DNA from: an uncultured Veillonella sp.
GTDB taxonomy: Bacteria > Bacillota > Negativicutes > Veillonellales > Veillonellaceae
Assembly (NCBI RefSeq): GCF_937981445.1
Contig: NZ_CALJON010000047.1
Span: forward strand, 1 to 41,972
DNA: 41,972 nt
Reading direction: 5' to 3'
Within the stretch, counting starts at the first letter, position 1. Each line of letters begins with the position of its first letter. Below the pieces are notes generated by a model. The model was given only the letters and a program-made list of their open reading frames with translations. It was not told the DNA's origin and made no database searches. Below, in pieces: positions 33,470 to 41,751 of the stretch. The position numbers and the translations under genes were made by a program.

Positions 33470-34744
33470 GTGAGTAAGTTGGCAATCTTAAAAAAAGTTA
33501 GTTTAGCCGCCTGGATCGGTATTGGATTGGTCTTAGGTGTAATTGTGGGGGCAGTGGCGCCGGATATAGCGGTTCAACTTAAGCCATTAGGGGACGTTTT
33601 TATTCGCATGATTAAAATGATCGTAGTGCCATTGATTTTTAGCTCCTTAGTCATGGGTATTGCTGGCACAGGTGATTTTAAAAAATTAGGCCGTTTAGGT
33701 GGCAAATCAATTATTTGGTTTGAAGTAGCGACCACCTTGGCCTTGATTGTAGGCCTGGTAGCAGTTAATCTAATGGAGCCAGGTGTTGGTGTAACTATGA
33801 CTCATGTGGGCTCTAATGAAGCCGTTACTAAAGCAGCATCAAGCCATGGTCTAGATCATGTACAAATGTTAGTTAACATCGTGCCTACTAATATCATTGA
33901 TGCTATGGCACGTGGTGATATGTTACAAATTATTTTCTTTAGCTGTTTATTTGCCATTGCGGCGGCTGCTACGGGGAAGGAAGGGCATCATATTATTGAC
34001 TTATCAAAGAGTGTTGCCCACATTATGTTTAAAGTGACGCATTATGTAATGTATGTGTCACCTATTGGGATTTTTGGGGCCATTGCGTATACGATTGGTG
34101 AATATGGTCTTGAAATGTTAATGCCCCTTATTAAGTTGGTTGTATGTTTATATATAGCGGTGGCGGTGTTCTTAGTTCTTACTGTTGCGCTTGCATCAGC
34201 AGTAACAAAGACCAATTTATTCCCGCTTTTAAAGACCTTAAAAGAGCCTATGGTGTTGGCCTTTTCAACAGCAGCCAGTGAAGCAGCTTTGCCAATTGCC
34301 ATGGAACGACTTGAAAAAGCCCGTATTCCAAGTCATGTAGTTAGCTTTGTATTGCCTTTAGGCTATACTTTTAATCTAGATGGTTCCACTTTGTATAGTG
34401 CCATTGCCGTAGTATTTTTATCTCAAGTGTATGGCATACATTTTCCTATTGAATTACAAATTGTTATGCTATTGACTTTGATGGTATCTACTAAAGGGAT
34501 TGCTGGTGTGCCTGGTGCAGCTTTGATTGTCATTGCTGGTACTGCCGCAGCTTTTGGCCTTCCTGTAGAAGGGATTGCCATTTTACTTGGTGTAGACCGC
34601 GTGCTCGATATGGCACGAACTATGTGTAATGTAACAGGTAATTGCATCGCTGCTGTAGTGGTAGCTCGTTGGGAGAATGATGTGACACCTGAAGACTTGA
34701 AAGAGCATATTCGAGAAGAAAATGCTGAATTAAGTTCCTTATAA
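33470..34744 (+). CDS. Dicarboxylate/amino acid:cation symporter (DAACS, GltP-like)
   Basis: A 424-residue transporter of the glutamate/dicarboxylate family with eight helices and two re-entrant loops. Motifs: HP1 STAASEAALP (near 265), TM7 FNLDGSTLY, HP2 TKGIAGVPGAALIV and TM8 DRVLDMARTMCNVTGN. The arginine of TM8 (position of R397 in GltPh), which binds a side-chain carboxylate, is present, favouring glutamate, aspartate or a C4-dicarboxylate. The last residue of NVTGN is Asn where sodium-coupled GltPh has Asp405, a sodium ligand; proton coupling is therefore possible. The start is probably GTG at 33470 or TTG at 33479 (ribosome site AAGGA at 33464-33468). Confidence 0.9.
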   Translation: MSKLAILKKVSLAAWIGIGLVLGVIVGAVAPDIAVQLKPLGDVFIRMIKMIVVPLIFSSLVMGIAGTGDFKKLGRLGGKSIIWFEVATTLALIVGLVAVNLMEPGVGVTMTHVGSNEAVTKAASSHGLDHVQMLVNIVPTNIIDAMARGDMLQIIFFSCLFAIAAAATGKEGHHIIDLSKSVAHIMFKVTHYVMYVSPIGIFGAIAYTIGEYGLEMLMPLIKLVVCLYIAVAVFLVLTVALASAVTKTNLFPLLKTLKEPMVLAFSTAASEAALPIAMERLEKARIPSHVVSFVLPLGYTFNLDGSTLYSAIAVVFLSQVYGIHFPIELQIVMLLTLMVSTKGIAGVPGAALIVIAGTAAAFGLPVEGIAILLGVDRVLDMARTMCNVTGNCIAAVVVARWENDVTPEDLKEHIREENAELSSL

Positions 34745-34766
34745 TTTAATAGTATGTAAGTAAATA

Positions 34767-34867
34767 AAGACTGTAGGTTTTGAGTGGCGTTTAGTATTAG
34801 ATAATATATTTAATACTAATTTAATACTAAGCACTTAGTTAGCGTTGCTAGGCCTACAGTCTTTTTT
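34767..34867 (+). terminator. Long-loop terminator of the symporter gene
   Basis: AAGACTGTAGG pairs with CCTACAGTCTT across 75 nt, followed by six T. The loop contains two 11-bp units TTTAATACTAA-like (34809-34830) that can also pair with TTAGTATTA at 34791. The remaining spacer to 35153 holds only the fhs promoter. Confidence 0.75.
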
Positions 34868-35077
34868 GTTGTAAGTCATAATGTTTGATGCGCATTAATG
34901 TGTTTAGTATAGTTTTAAAGTGAATAAAAACAAATGTGTAGTAGAGGAATATAGAATAATGTAGTATGATAAATATATAGACTTTTGTGCATATAGAGAG
35001 TAATTACCGTAAACTACTACATAATAAGTATGGGTAATTTATAATGCATATTTAATAAGAAAAAGTTAAAATTGTCA

Positions 35078-35106
35078 TTGATATTTACTCTTAAGTGGTG
35101 TACATT
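35078..35106 (+). promoter_or_regulatory. Candidate sigma-70 promoter for fhs
   Basis: TTGATA and TACATT are 17 bp apart, 48 bp before the start codon. No tetrahydrofolate riboswitch consensus is seen. Confidence 0.5.
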
Positions 35107-35153
35107 AGTTACTATACAGTTGTATTATTGAAGGTCCTATAGGAGGTATATTC

Positions 35154-36824
35154 ATGTACAGTGATATTGAAATTGCACAAGCCAATCAGATGGAACCAAT
35201 TACGAAGATTGCTGATAAATGTGGTGTTTTACCAGAAGAATTAGAACAATATGGTCATTACAAAGCTAAAGTATCACTTGATATTTTAAAACGCTTAAAG
35301 GACAAGCCTAATGGTAAGCTTGTTTTAGTAACGGCTATTACGCCTACACCAGCAGGAGAAGGTAAATCAACAACGTCTATTGGTCTTGCACAAGCGCTTA
35401 ACAAAATTGGCAAGAATACAGTAGTAGCACTCCGCGAACCATCCTTAGGACCTGTATTTGGTATTAAAGGCGGCGCTGCTGGTGGTGGTTATGCGCAAGT
35501 TGTACCAATGGATGATATTAACTTACATTTTACTGGTGATATGCATGCTATCACAGCAGCTAACAATTTATTGTCTGCGATGATTGATAATCATGTACAT
35601 CAGGGTAATGAATTGAATATTGATATTCGTCAAATTTCTTGGCGCCGTGTTATGGATATGAATGATCGCGCTCTTCGTCAAGTCGTAGTAGGTCTTGGCG
35701 GTAAGGTGTGCGGCTTCCCACGTGAAGACGGCTTTATGATTACGGTTGCGTCCGAAATTATGGCCGCTCTTTGCCTAGCTACAAGCCTTGAAGATTTAAA
35801 AGAACGCTTTGGACGCATTGTTATTGGCTCTGATTTAAGTGGCAATCCGGTGTATGTGCATCAACTTGGTTGTGAAGGTGCCATGGCACTTCTTATGAAG
35901 GATGCGATTAAGCCAAATCTTGTACAGACGTTAGAACATACGCCAGCCCTTGTACATGGTGGTCCATTTGCTAATATTGCCCATGGTTGTAACTCCATTT
36001 TAGCAACTAAAATGGCTTTAAAACTTGGCGATATTGTAGTTACTGAAGCTGGTTTCGGTGCTGACCTTGGGGCTGAAAAATTCCTCGATATTAAATGTCA
36101 TTATGGCGATATTTTCCCTAATGCTGTTGTAGTAGTCGCTACGATTCGTGCGCTTAAAATGCATGGTGGCGTAAAGAAACAAGATTTGAATACAGAAAAT
36201 GTGGCAGCTGTAGATGCTGGCTTTGTTAATCTTGCTAAACAAGTAGAAAATATTCGTGGTTATGGTTTGCCTGTGCTTGTGGCAATTAATAAATTCTCCT
36301 CTGATACTGATGCGGAAGTGGAATTACTTCTTAAGAAATGTAAAGAATACGGCGTTGATGTAAGCCTTAACGAATGTTGGGAAAAAGGCGGCGATGGCGG
36401 TATTGATATGGCTAAACAAGTGGCAGCCATTGTGGAACAATCTGAAGTACCTGCTAAAATGATGTACGATGTAAATGAAACGATTCCAGAAAAAATCACT
36501 CATATTGTACAAAAAATTTACGGTGGTGACGGCGTAGAGTTTACGGCTAATGCAAAAAAACAAATTGCTCAACTAGAAGCTTGGGGCCTTGATAAATTGC
36601 CTGTATGTATTGCTAAGACGCAATATTCTTTAAGTGATAATCCTGATTTATTAGGGGCACCATCTAATTTCACAATTAATGTACAAGATGTACGCGTTGC
36701 CAATGGGGCAGGCTTTATTGTATGCCGCACAAGTAATATTATGGTTATGCCAGGCCTTCCTAAAGCACCGGCAGCTCTTAAGATGGATATTGATCCAGAT
36801 GGCAAAATCACAGGTTTATTCTAG
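35154..36824 (+). CDS. fhs: Formate-tetrahydrofolate ligase
   Basis: A 556-residue enzyme that joins formate to tetrahydrofolate with ATP to give 10-formyl-THF, the entry of formate into C1 metabolism. The P-loop is T65-PAGEGKS-72, followed by the family signature VFGIKGGAAGGGYAQVVPMD and DINLHFTGDMHAI. The length equals that of other bacterial enzymes. AGGAGG lies 7 bases before ATG. The cyclohydrolase gene follows after 222 bp, so the two catalyse successive steps between formate and methenyl-THF. Strong codon bias (GGT, CTT, GAA) compared with neighbours suggests high expression. Confidence 0.97.
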   Translation: MYSDIEIAQANQMEPITKIADKCGVLPEELEQYGHYKAKVSLDILKRLKDKPNGKLVLVTAITPTPAGEGKSTTSIGLAQALNKIGKNTVVALREPSLGPVFGIKGGAAGGGYAQVVPMDDINLHFTGDMHAITAANNLLSAMIDNHVHQGNELNIDIRQISWRRVMDMNDRALRQVVVGLGGKVCGFPREDGFMITVASEIMAALCLATSLEDLKERFGRIVIGSDLSGNPVYVHQLGCEGAMALLMKDAIKPNLVQTLEHTPALVHGGPFANIAHGCNSILATKMALKLGDIVVTEAGFGADLGAEKFLDIKCHYGDIFPNAVVVVATIRALKMHGGVKKQDLNTENVAAVDAGFVNLAKQVENIRGYGLPVLVAINKFSSDTDAEVELLLKKCKEYGVDVSLNECWEKGGDGGIDMAKQVAAIVEQSEVPAKMMYDVNETIPEKITHIVQKIYGGDGVEFTANAKKQIAQLEAWGLDKLPVCIAKTQYSLSDNPDLLGAPSNFTINVQDVRVANGAGFIVCRTSNIMVMPGLPKAPAALKMDIDPDGKITGLF

Positions 36825-36858
36825 TGCGCAAAGATTATATTACTTTGGAGTAAAACCT

Positions 36859-36902
36859 ATAATACGATAGAGCAAAGTATATAATACGATAGAGCAAAGC
36901 AT
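36859..36902. repeat. 2 x 22-bp tandem repeat after fhs
   Basis: Two copies of ATAATACGATAGAGCAAAG(T/C)AT (36859, 36881) differ at one base. A third, decayed unit starts at 36903 (ATAATATATTAGCC). Confidence 0.85.
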
Positions 36903-36973
36903 ATAATATATTAGCCTAAAGGACATAAGGTGTTAGAAAAAAGCCTATAATAATAGTTTTGAGTAAAGATAGT

Positions 36974-37000
36974 CAGAGTTCCGCTTTTAGCGGAACTTTG
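36974..37000 (+). terminator. Hairpin between fhs and the cyclohydrolase gene
   Basis: AGTTCCGCT pairs with AGCGGAACT around TTT and extends outward to 12 bp, followed by ATTTAT rather than a clean T-run. It may be a leaky terminator that lowers downstream expression. Confidence 0.6.
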
Positions 37001-37046
37001 ATTTATAGTAAATCTTTATTGATGGGTGATTTGAAAGGATATGGGA

Positions 37047-37667
37047 ATGGCAATACAGGATGTTACAGTACGACAGTTTATAGAAGATATAGGCTCAAGT
37101 GCACCAACGCCTGGTGGTGGCAGTGTGGCTGCACTTACGGCGTCTAGTGCGGCAGCCTTGATTGAGATGGTGGCGAATTTAACCATTGGCAAGGAAAAGT
37201 TTCAAGCCGTAGAAGTGGAAATGAAGCAAGTGCAGGCCACTACTGGAGAGTTAAAACAACGATTTTTGACCATGATTGATGAAGATTGCGCTGCCTTTAA
37301 TGAAATTATGGCGGCGTATAAGCTACCAAAAACATCAGACGAAGAAAAAGCAGCCCGTAGCCTTGCCATTCAAGAAGCAAGTAAGAATGCCGCATTAGCA
37401 CCATTTAAAATTGGTGAAGTGGCTATGAGCTTATTTGATTTGGCAGCAGCAGTTATTGAGCGAGGTAATCCGATGCTCGTAACGGATGGTGCTGTTGCGG
37501 TGCTTAATACGCGTGCTGCAGTAAAATCAGCATTTCTTAATGTAAAAATTAATTTAGGTGCCATTAAAGACGGGGATTTTGTATCTGGTTTACAAAAGCG
37601 AATGGCAGAAATGGAAGAATTAGCTGATACTCGTGAAAAAGAATTGATGGGTAAGATTAGTTTATAA
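37047..37667 (+). CDS. fchA: Methenyltetrahydrofolate cyclohydrolase (FchA / FTCD C-domain)
   Basis: A 206-residue helical protein of the formiminotransferase-cyclodeaminase C-terminal family. Hallmarks are SSAPTPGGGSVAALTASSAAAL (split here by eye at residues 14-35), the EDCAAFNEIMAAYKLPK-like segment DEDCAAFNEIMAAYKLPK and the NPMLVTDGAVAVLNTRAAVK region. Stand-alone members act as cyclohydrolase or cyclodeaminase on folate-bound C1 units. Directly after fhs this role is very likely. ATG at 37041 is too close to the GAAAGGA site; 37047 has a 7-base spacing and is chosen. Confidence 0.9.
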   Translation: MAIQDVTVRQFIEDIGSSAPTPGGGSVAALTASSAAALIEMVANLTIGKEKFQAVEVEMKQVQATTGELKQRFLTMIDEDCAAFNEIMAAYKLPKTSDEEKAARSLAIQEASKNAALAPFKIGEVAMSLFDLAAAVIERGNPMLVTDGAVAVLNTRAAVKSAFLNVKINLGAIKDGDFVSGLQKRMAEMEELADTREKELMGKISL

Positions 37668-37677
37668 AATCTAATAA

Positions 37678-37732
37678 AGTTATAAGAAAACTATAACAAA
37701 GCTATAATAAAGCTATAAGAAAGCTATAAGAA
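37678..37732. repeat. 5 x 11-bp tandem repeat after fchA
   Basis: Five contiguous 11-bp units of AGCTATAAGAA type start at 37678, 37689, 37700, 37711 and 37722; a sixth, degenerate one overlaps the fchA stop. The 519-bp spacer 37668-38186 holds no gene, only this array, a structured element, a terminator and the 13-bp array. Confidence 0.88.
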
Positions 37733-37739
37733 AAGAGCT

Positions 37740-37790
37740 ATCAATACAGGCCTTGGATACAATCAAGGCAAATCTGACCTCCCTATTGAT
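37740..37790 (+). ncRNA. Structured element, possible small RNA or 3' leader (unassigned)
   Basis: ATCAATA (37740-37746) pairs with TATTGAT (37784-37790), enclosing GCCTTG / CAAGGC (37750-37755 and 37764-37769). It is followed by CTCC...GGAG complementarity, and a terminator lies at 37914. This could be part of the fchA 3' UTR or an independent RNA; I recognise no family. Confidence 0.3.
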
Positions 37791-37913
37791 GGAGCGTAGG
37801 GTGTAAATGCAGCTGTACGTATTAGTTCAGATTTATATATAGTGTTATATTTAGTGTTATATATGAATGTTTAAATACAGCATTTATAGGTCAAAATAAA
37901 TAGAAGTAGTGAG

Positions 37914-37943
37914 AAAAGTGGCCCCTTAAGGGACCACTTTTTT
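37914..37943 (+). terminator. Intrinsic terminator
   Basis: AAAAGTGG-C-CCC pairs with GGG-A-CCACTTTT around TTAA, ending in six T. It is the only clear stop for transcripts from fchA. Confidence 0.92.
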
Positions 37944-38084
37944 CATGTATCATGAGGAATTTTAATTTATAACTCTAAATTAAAAATTGGCTGCTCTTTT
38001 ATTTTCTATACTTAGGGATTGGAAGCCCATAGAAGATGCTTTTATGCTATAATGTGTAGAGAATAATATGCAGATACATATTAA

Positions 38085-38149
38085 GTGTAAATACTAAATG
38101 TAAATATAATATTTAAATATAATATGTAAATATAATATGTAAATATATT
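38085..38149. repeat. 5 x 13-bp tandem repeat before the GT2 gene
   Basis: Units of ATGTAAATATAAT start at 38098, 38111, 38124 and 38137, with a diverged first unit at 38085 and a partial one at 38150 that reaches to within 30 bp of the next start codon. Confidence 0.85.
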
Positions 38150-38186
38150 ATGTAAATCAGCTGTGAACTTAGCAAAGGATAGAATT

Positions 38187-38945
38187 ATGGTAGATGTTAG
38201 TGTTGTAATTTTAACGAGAAACGAAGAAAAGAATATTGAAACTTGTATCAAAAGTTGTTCTTTTGCCAAGGAAGTCATAGTTGTTGATGATGGTAGTACG
38301 GACAATACTAAAACGCTAGCTGAATCCTTAGGGGCTAGGGTCATTAGCCGCTCCATGAATGGGGACTGGGGGGCTCAAAAGACCTTTGCCATAGAGCAAG
38401 CTAGTTATGATTGGATTTTTTTAATTGATGCGGATGAGCATTGCAGTGCAGAATTAAGTTTGCATATTGAAAAAGCCGTAGTCGTCAATAAGCAAGTGGC
38501 CTATGAGATTCAACGACATAATCAGTTCAAATATAATAAGGCTACACATGGTGTATTGCGGCCTGATTATGTGTGCCGACTTATGCCTAAAGCCGGAACC
38601 TATGTGGAGGGCTTAGTTCATGAAAAGGTAATAACCCCTTACCCTGTTGAGCAGCTTAGCGGTGCCTTATATCATTATACATATCAAAATTGGGAACAAT
38701 ATTTTAATAAATTTAACAAGTATACAACTTTGGCCGCTAGACAATATAATGCTAAGGGGAAGTCTTGTAGCTTTTTTAAAGATATTTTATTTAGACCTCT
38801 ATGGGCTTTTATCAAAGTATATATTTTAAACAAGGGATTTTTAGATGGGAAAATGGGCTGGATTTTAGCGACGAATCATTATTTTTATACTATGAACAAA
38901 TACGTTAAATTATATTATCTAAATAAGTCTGATGGGGAACTGTAA
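38187..38945 (+). CDS. GT2 family glycosyltransferase (WaaE/KdtX-like)
   Basis: A 252-residue GT-A glycosyltransferase. It opens VSVVILTRNEEKNIETCI, with nucleotide-sugar motif VVDDGSTDNT and metal site LIDADEH (DXD-like), then the WaaE-type stretch LRPDYVCRLMPKAG...VEGLVHEK. The C-terminus is basic and hydrophobic and probably touches the membrane. WaaE-like enzymes add a hexose to LPS inner core. A GTG at 38163 is in frame, but AAAGGA lies 7 bases before the ATG at 38187, where the family begins. It opens a glycan gene cluster that continues to the window end. Confidence 0.88.
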   Translation: MVDVSVVILTRNEEKNIETCIKSCSFAKEVIVVDDGSTDNTKTLAESLGARVISRSMNGDWGAQKTFAIEQASYDWIFLIDADEHCSAELSLHIEKAVVVNKQVAYEIQRHNQFKYNKATHGVLRPDYVCRLMPKAGTYVEGLVHEKVITPYPVEQLSGALYHYTYQNWEQYFNKFNKYTTLAARQYNAKGKSCSFFKDILFRPLWAFIKVYILNKGFLDGKMGWILATNHYFYTMNKYVKLYYLNKSDGEL

Positions 38946-38995
38946 CAGAAACATCTGATGGGGCTTTGTAGCGGAAAAGTCTAATAGTCTAATAG
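38928..38995. repeat. 2 x 26-bp repeat straddling a stop codon, plus 2 x 8 bp
   Basis: TCTGATGGGGAACTGTAACA... (38928-38953) is followed by TCTGATGGGGCTTTGTAGCG... (38954-38979), then TCTAATAG twice (38980, 38988). The first unit contains the last codons and TAA of the GT2 gene; the second carries an in-frame-like copy (TCTGATGGGG) in the spacer. Confidence 0.82.
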
Positions 38996-39141
38996 AGTAT
39001 TGTAAATTAATAAGTGTATTTATGAACTAATATTGATTTTGACGTATTCAGATATCTGGACCTATAGCTGTATATAAAAATATACTTATAAATAGTTTAG
39101 CTAATTACGAGATTAACTTATCAATTTGCTAGGAGTATAGG

Positions 39142-40272
39142 ATGAAAGTTGCTATTTTAGAAAGTATTATCATGCCCGCAGGGCATGAGGTAGAATTTGA
39201 TCGCATTTTAGTAAATGAATTGAAGAACCAAGGTCATGAGCCTGTATTTTGGGTGCCTGAAAAATTTCCCTTTAAGGTTGATTACCAAGCTCCTGTTGAA
39301 TATTTGGATGGTGGAGAAGTTGTGACTTATGCAGGAGCTAGTCGTTTTCAAAAATTATTCTTGTCTATTAAACGTGAAGTACGGCGAAGACGTTGGTTTA
39401 ATTCAGCTTTTGAGAAAATTCAAAAAGGTGAATGTGATTGTGTAATTATTCCTACCTCTACCTTTAGATATTTGAAGGCTTTATTACAAACAAAATTAAA
39501 GGATTCCCCTGTGCCAGTGTATTTTATTGTACATGGTATCAATCCCCGTGAAAAAGCACGCTTTGTAAAGCAGGCTAAACGTTGTGAAGCATATAAGAAT
39601 ATTCATATAAAAATTATTACATTGCGCAATGATTTTGAAGAGGAGCAGTTACGTAATATAGATTTAATAGAGCCACCTGTGTTTAAGCCTGTTTATGGTG
39701 AGGCTAGTACGTCACTTACGTATAAAGAGCCTATTACTTTAGGTTTTTTTGGTCAATATAGACGAGAAAAGAATGTACGATTTTTCTTAAATGCCTTTAA
39801 AAAAGCTAATTTTACAGTCCCAGTAAAGTTAATTGTTCAAGGTGCTACCGCAATGCAGGAAGATGCTAATGAATTTGAGGCGATTATAAAAGAGTATGAA
39901 AATACGCCGAACATAGAGTTTTGGCATAAAAATCTCATTGGCCCTGAATGGGAACAGGCACTTTTAAGTGTAGATGCCATCTTGGCACCTTATGGGGCTG
40001 AACGGTACCGATATCATTGGAGTGCCATGCTATTTAATGCTATTGGTTATTTTAAACCTATATTACAATCGCCAGAAATTAATCCTGAAGTAATTTCTAC
40101 TTATGCCATTGGTGAAGTAGTGGATCTTACTAGTGAAGAGATATTTGCTAAGCAGCTAGAGTTATTTGTAAATAGTTTTAAAGAACGATTACCTTTATAT
40201 GAAAAAGGATTATGTGATGCGAATGCTGTATATAGTCAAAAACAGTTAATTCAGCATATTGTAGGAAGCTAG
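39142..40272 (+). CDS. GT-B fold glycosyltransferase-like protein
   Basis: A 376-residue protein with the two-domain GT-B layout. The N-terminus KVAILESIIMPAGHEVEFDR looks like an acceptor domain. The second domain starts near 195 with ITLGFFGQYRREKNVRFFLN, typical of GT4-type enzymes, followed by KLIVQGATA and an acidic/aromatic donor region LAPYGAERYRYHWSAMLFNA. The usual EX7E is not clear, so donor and linkage are unknown. AGGAGTATAGG gives the ribosome site. Its place between the GT2 enzyme and the O-antigen ligase-like gene supports a role in surface glycan assembly. Confidence 0.7.
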   Translation: MKVAILESIIMPAGHEVEFDRILVNELKNQGHEPVFWVPEKFPFKVDYQAPVEYLDGGEVVTYAGASRFQKLFLSIKREVRRRRWFNSAFEKIQKGECDCVIIPTSTFRYLKALLQTKLKDSPVPVYFIVHGINPREKARFVKQAKRCEAYKNIHIKIITLRNDFEEEQLRNIDLIEPPVFKPVYGEASTSLTYKEPITLGFFGQYRREKNVRFFLNAFKKANFTVPVKLIVQGATAMQEDANEFEAIIKEYENTPNIEFWHKNLIGPEWEQALLSVDAILAPYGAERYRYHWSAMLFNAIGYFKPILQSPEINPEVISTYAIGEVVDLTSEEIFAKQLELFVNSFKERLPLYEKGLCDANAVYSQKQLIQHIVGS

Positions 40273-40340
40273 TGTTTTTTGTAAGTGATATTTCAATAAA
40301 GAAATACTTTTAATTAGTAAATGGTTAAGTAATTAATAGT

Positions 40341-40435
40341 GTTTGTTACAATTCATATTGGTTGCTACGATACATATTAGTTACTGTAGCTAATATTGGT
40401 TACGATAATTAATATAGTTGACTATAGCTTGTAAT
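40341..40435. repeat. 5 degenerate 18-20 bp tandem units
   Basis: Units start at 40341, 40360, 40379, 40398 and 40416, each like (A/G)GTTACNATANNTAATATT. They fill most of the spacer between the GT-B gene and the O-antigen ligase-like gene. Confidence 0.7.
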
Positions 40436-40473
40436 AGTTGTAGTTTTAATAAAATTATGTGTTGGAGTTTATA

Positions 40474-41646
40474 ATGATTAATCGGTATATAATTGGTAGT
40501 CTTATTTTATTTTTAGTTGTATGGGCTGTAGGGAATTCAGCATATAATGCTGCTATTAGCAATGCAGTGGCACTAGGATGTTTGTTTACAGCATTTTGCT
40601 TGTTTAAAGATCGAGATTTTTCCCTATTTAAGATATCACCTTTAGTATATGTTAGTATGGGATTATTTTATGGCCTTATTATTGTTGCGTCCCTAGGGAT
40701 ACAAGATTATAGTAGTCTTAACTCGGCGTTGAATTATCTGTCATGGGTGCTTCCAGGCGCAGTGGTTTTATATATGGGGAGAAAAATAAAAAGCGGTAAG
40801 GCCATAGAGTTTGGACTTATTACTTCGACCATTTTTTTAGGTGTTAATTCTTTATTAGAGTATTATAAAATGGGGGAAGTAGGACGCATAGAAGGATTTT
40901 ATGGCTCCCCCAATACTTTAGGCACTATGTTTGCATTAGTACTTCCTTTTTTAGTGAGCTTCTTTGTAATATATTGTAAAAAACATTTATATATAGGAGC
41001 GCTACTAACACTTGCTACAATAGGTCTGGCATCTATATCTCTTTATCTGACCGCATCACGTGGCGCTATGTTAGGCGTTGCCCTAGGCCTTGTTATGACT
41101 GCGCTTATTTTATCGTTACGCTTGGCCGTGAAACAACATAAGATCATTCCTTTAATCATAATTTTGGCTGTATTAGGTTTCGTGGCCTATGAGGCACCGG
41201 CCTATGTAGATGATATGTCACGGAATTATGATATGGAGCGCGTATACTTTTGGATCTCTAGCTTACATATGTGGCAAGACTCACCTTGGTTTGGCATTGG
41301 TCTTAAGAATTGGTCTTCTTTATATTATAGCCAATATATTTTGCCGGTTGCTCATGAGCAAAACGTACCTCATGCGCATAGTATGTTTATGTGGTTTTTA
41401 TCAACTACTGGAACTGTAGGGGCTGTAGGGTTTTTAGCTTTTACTATAGGACTAATCAGTTTTTTATGTAAAACTGTGTGGCAACAACCAAAGAATTTAT
41501 ATATTATTGCTATGTTTGCTGCGTTCTTTGTATTATATGGACAAGGTTTAGTAGATGCAGGGCTTACATTAAAACCCGTTAGTCGCTTATTCTTCTTGCT
41601 TTTAGGGGGAACCTTGGCCATGGTGTATGAAGAAAATATAGAATAA
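40474..41646 (+). CDS. O-antigen ligase/polymerase-like membrane protein (Wzy_C family)
   Basis: A 390-residue polytopic membrane protein (about ten helices) of the WaaL/Wzy family, which joins or polymerises lipid-linked glycans on the periplasmic face. Motifs: GFYGSPNTLGTMFALVLPF, LTASRGAMLGVALGLVMTAL and a large loop with RVYFWISSLHMWQDSPWFGIG...HAHSMFMWFLSTTG. The loop arginine and PHAHSM histidines match the catalytic signature of the family. An upstream GTG at 40459 is in frame, but GGAG lies 7 bases before the ATG at 40474. Confidence 0.87.
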   Translation: MINRYIIGSLILFLVVWAVGNSAYNAAISNAVALGCLFTAFCLFKDRDFSLFKISPLVYVSMGLFYGLIIVASLGIQDYSSLNSALNYLSWVLPGAVVLYMGRKIKSGKAIEFGLITSTIFLGVNSLLEYYKMGEVGRIEGFYGSPNTLGTMFALVLPFLVSFFVIYCKKHLYIGALLTLATIGLASISLYLTASRGAMLGVALGLVMTALILSLRLAVKQHKIIPLIIILAVLGFVAYEAPAYVDDMSRNYDMERVYFWISSLHMWQDSPWFGIGLKNWSSLYYSQYILPVAHEQNVPHAHSMFMWFLSTTGTVGAVGFLAFTIGLISFLCKTVWQQPKNLYIIAMFAAFFVLYGQGLVDAGLTLKPVSRLFFLLLGGTLAMVYEENIE

Positions 41647-41751
41647 TAAGAGTGGTAATTATATGTGAATCGTTATACAATAGGTAAAGAAATACTAATT
41701 GAGAAAGTGTAAAGTGCCTTATAGTGGATTAATATTAAAACAGGGAAAAAC

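Noticed and set aside
34880..35153. Tetrahydrofolate riboswitch before fhs
   Set aside because: I looked for the conserved folate-aptamer words and saw none; the likely leader is only about 40 nt long.
41647..41751. A gene between the O-antigen ligase-like gene and the GT25 gene
   Set aside because: Only a few codons are open in any frame and no ribosome site is seen.
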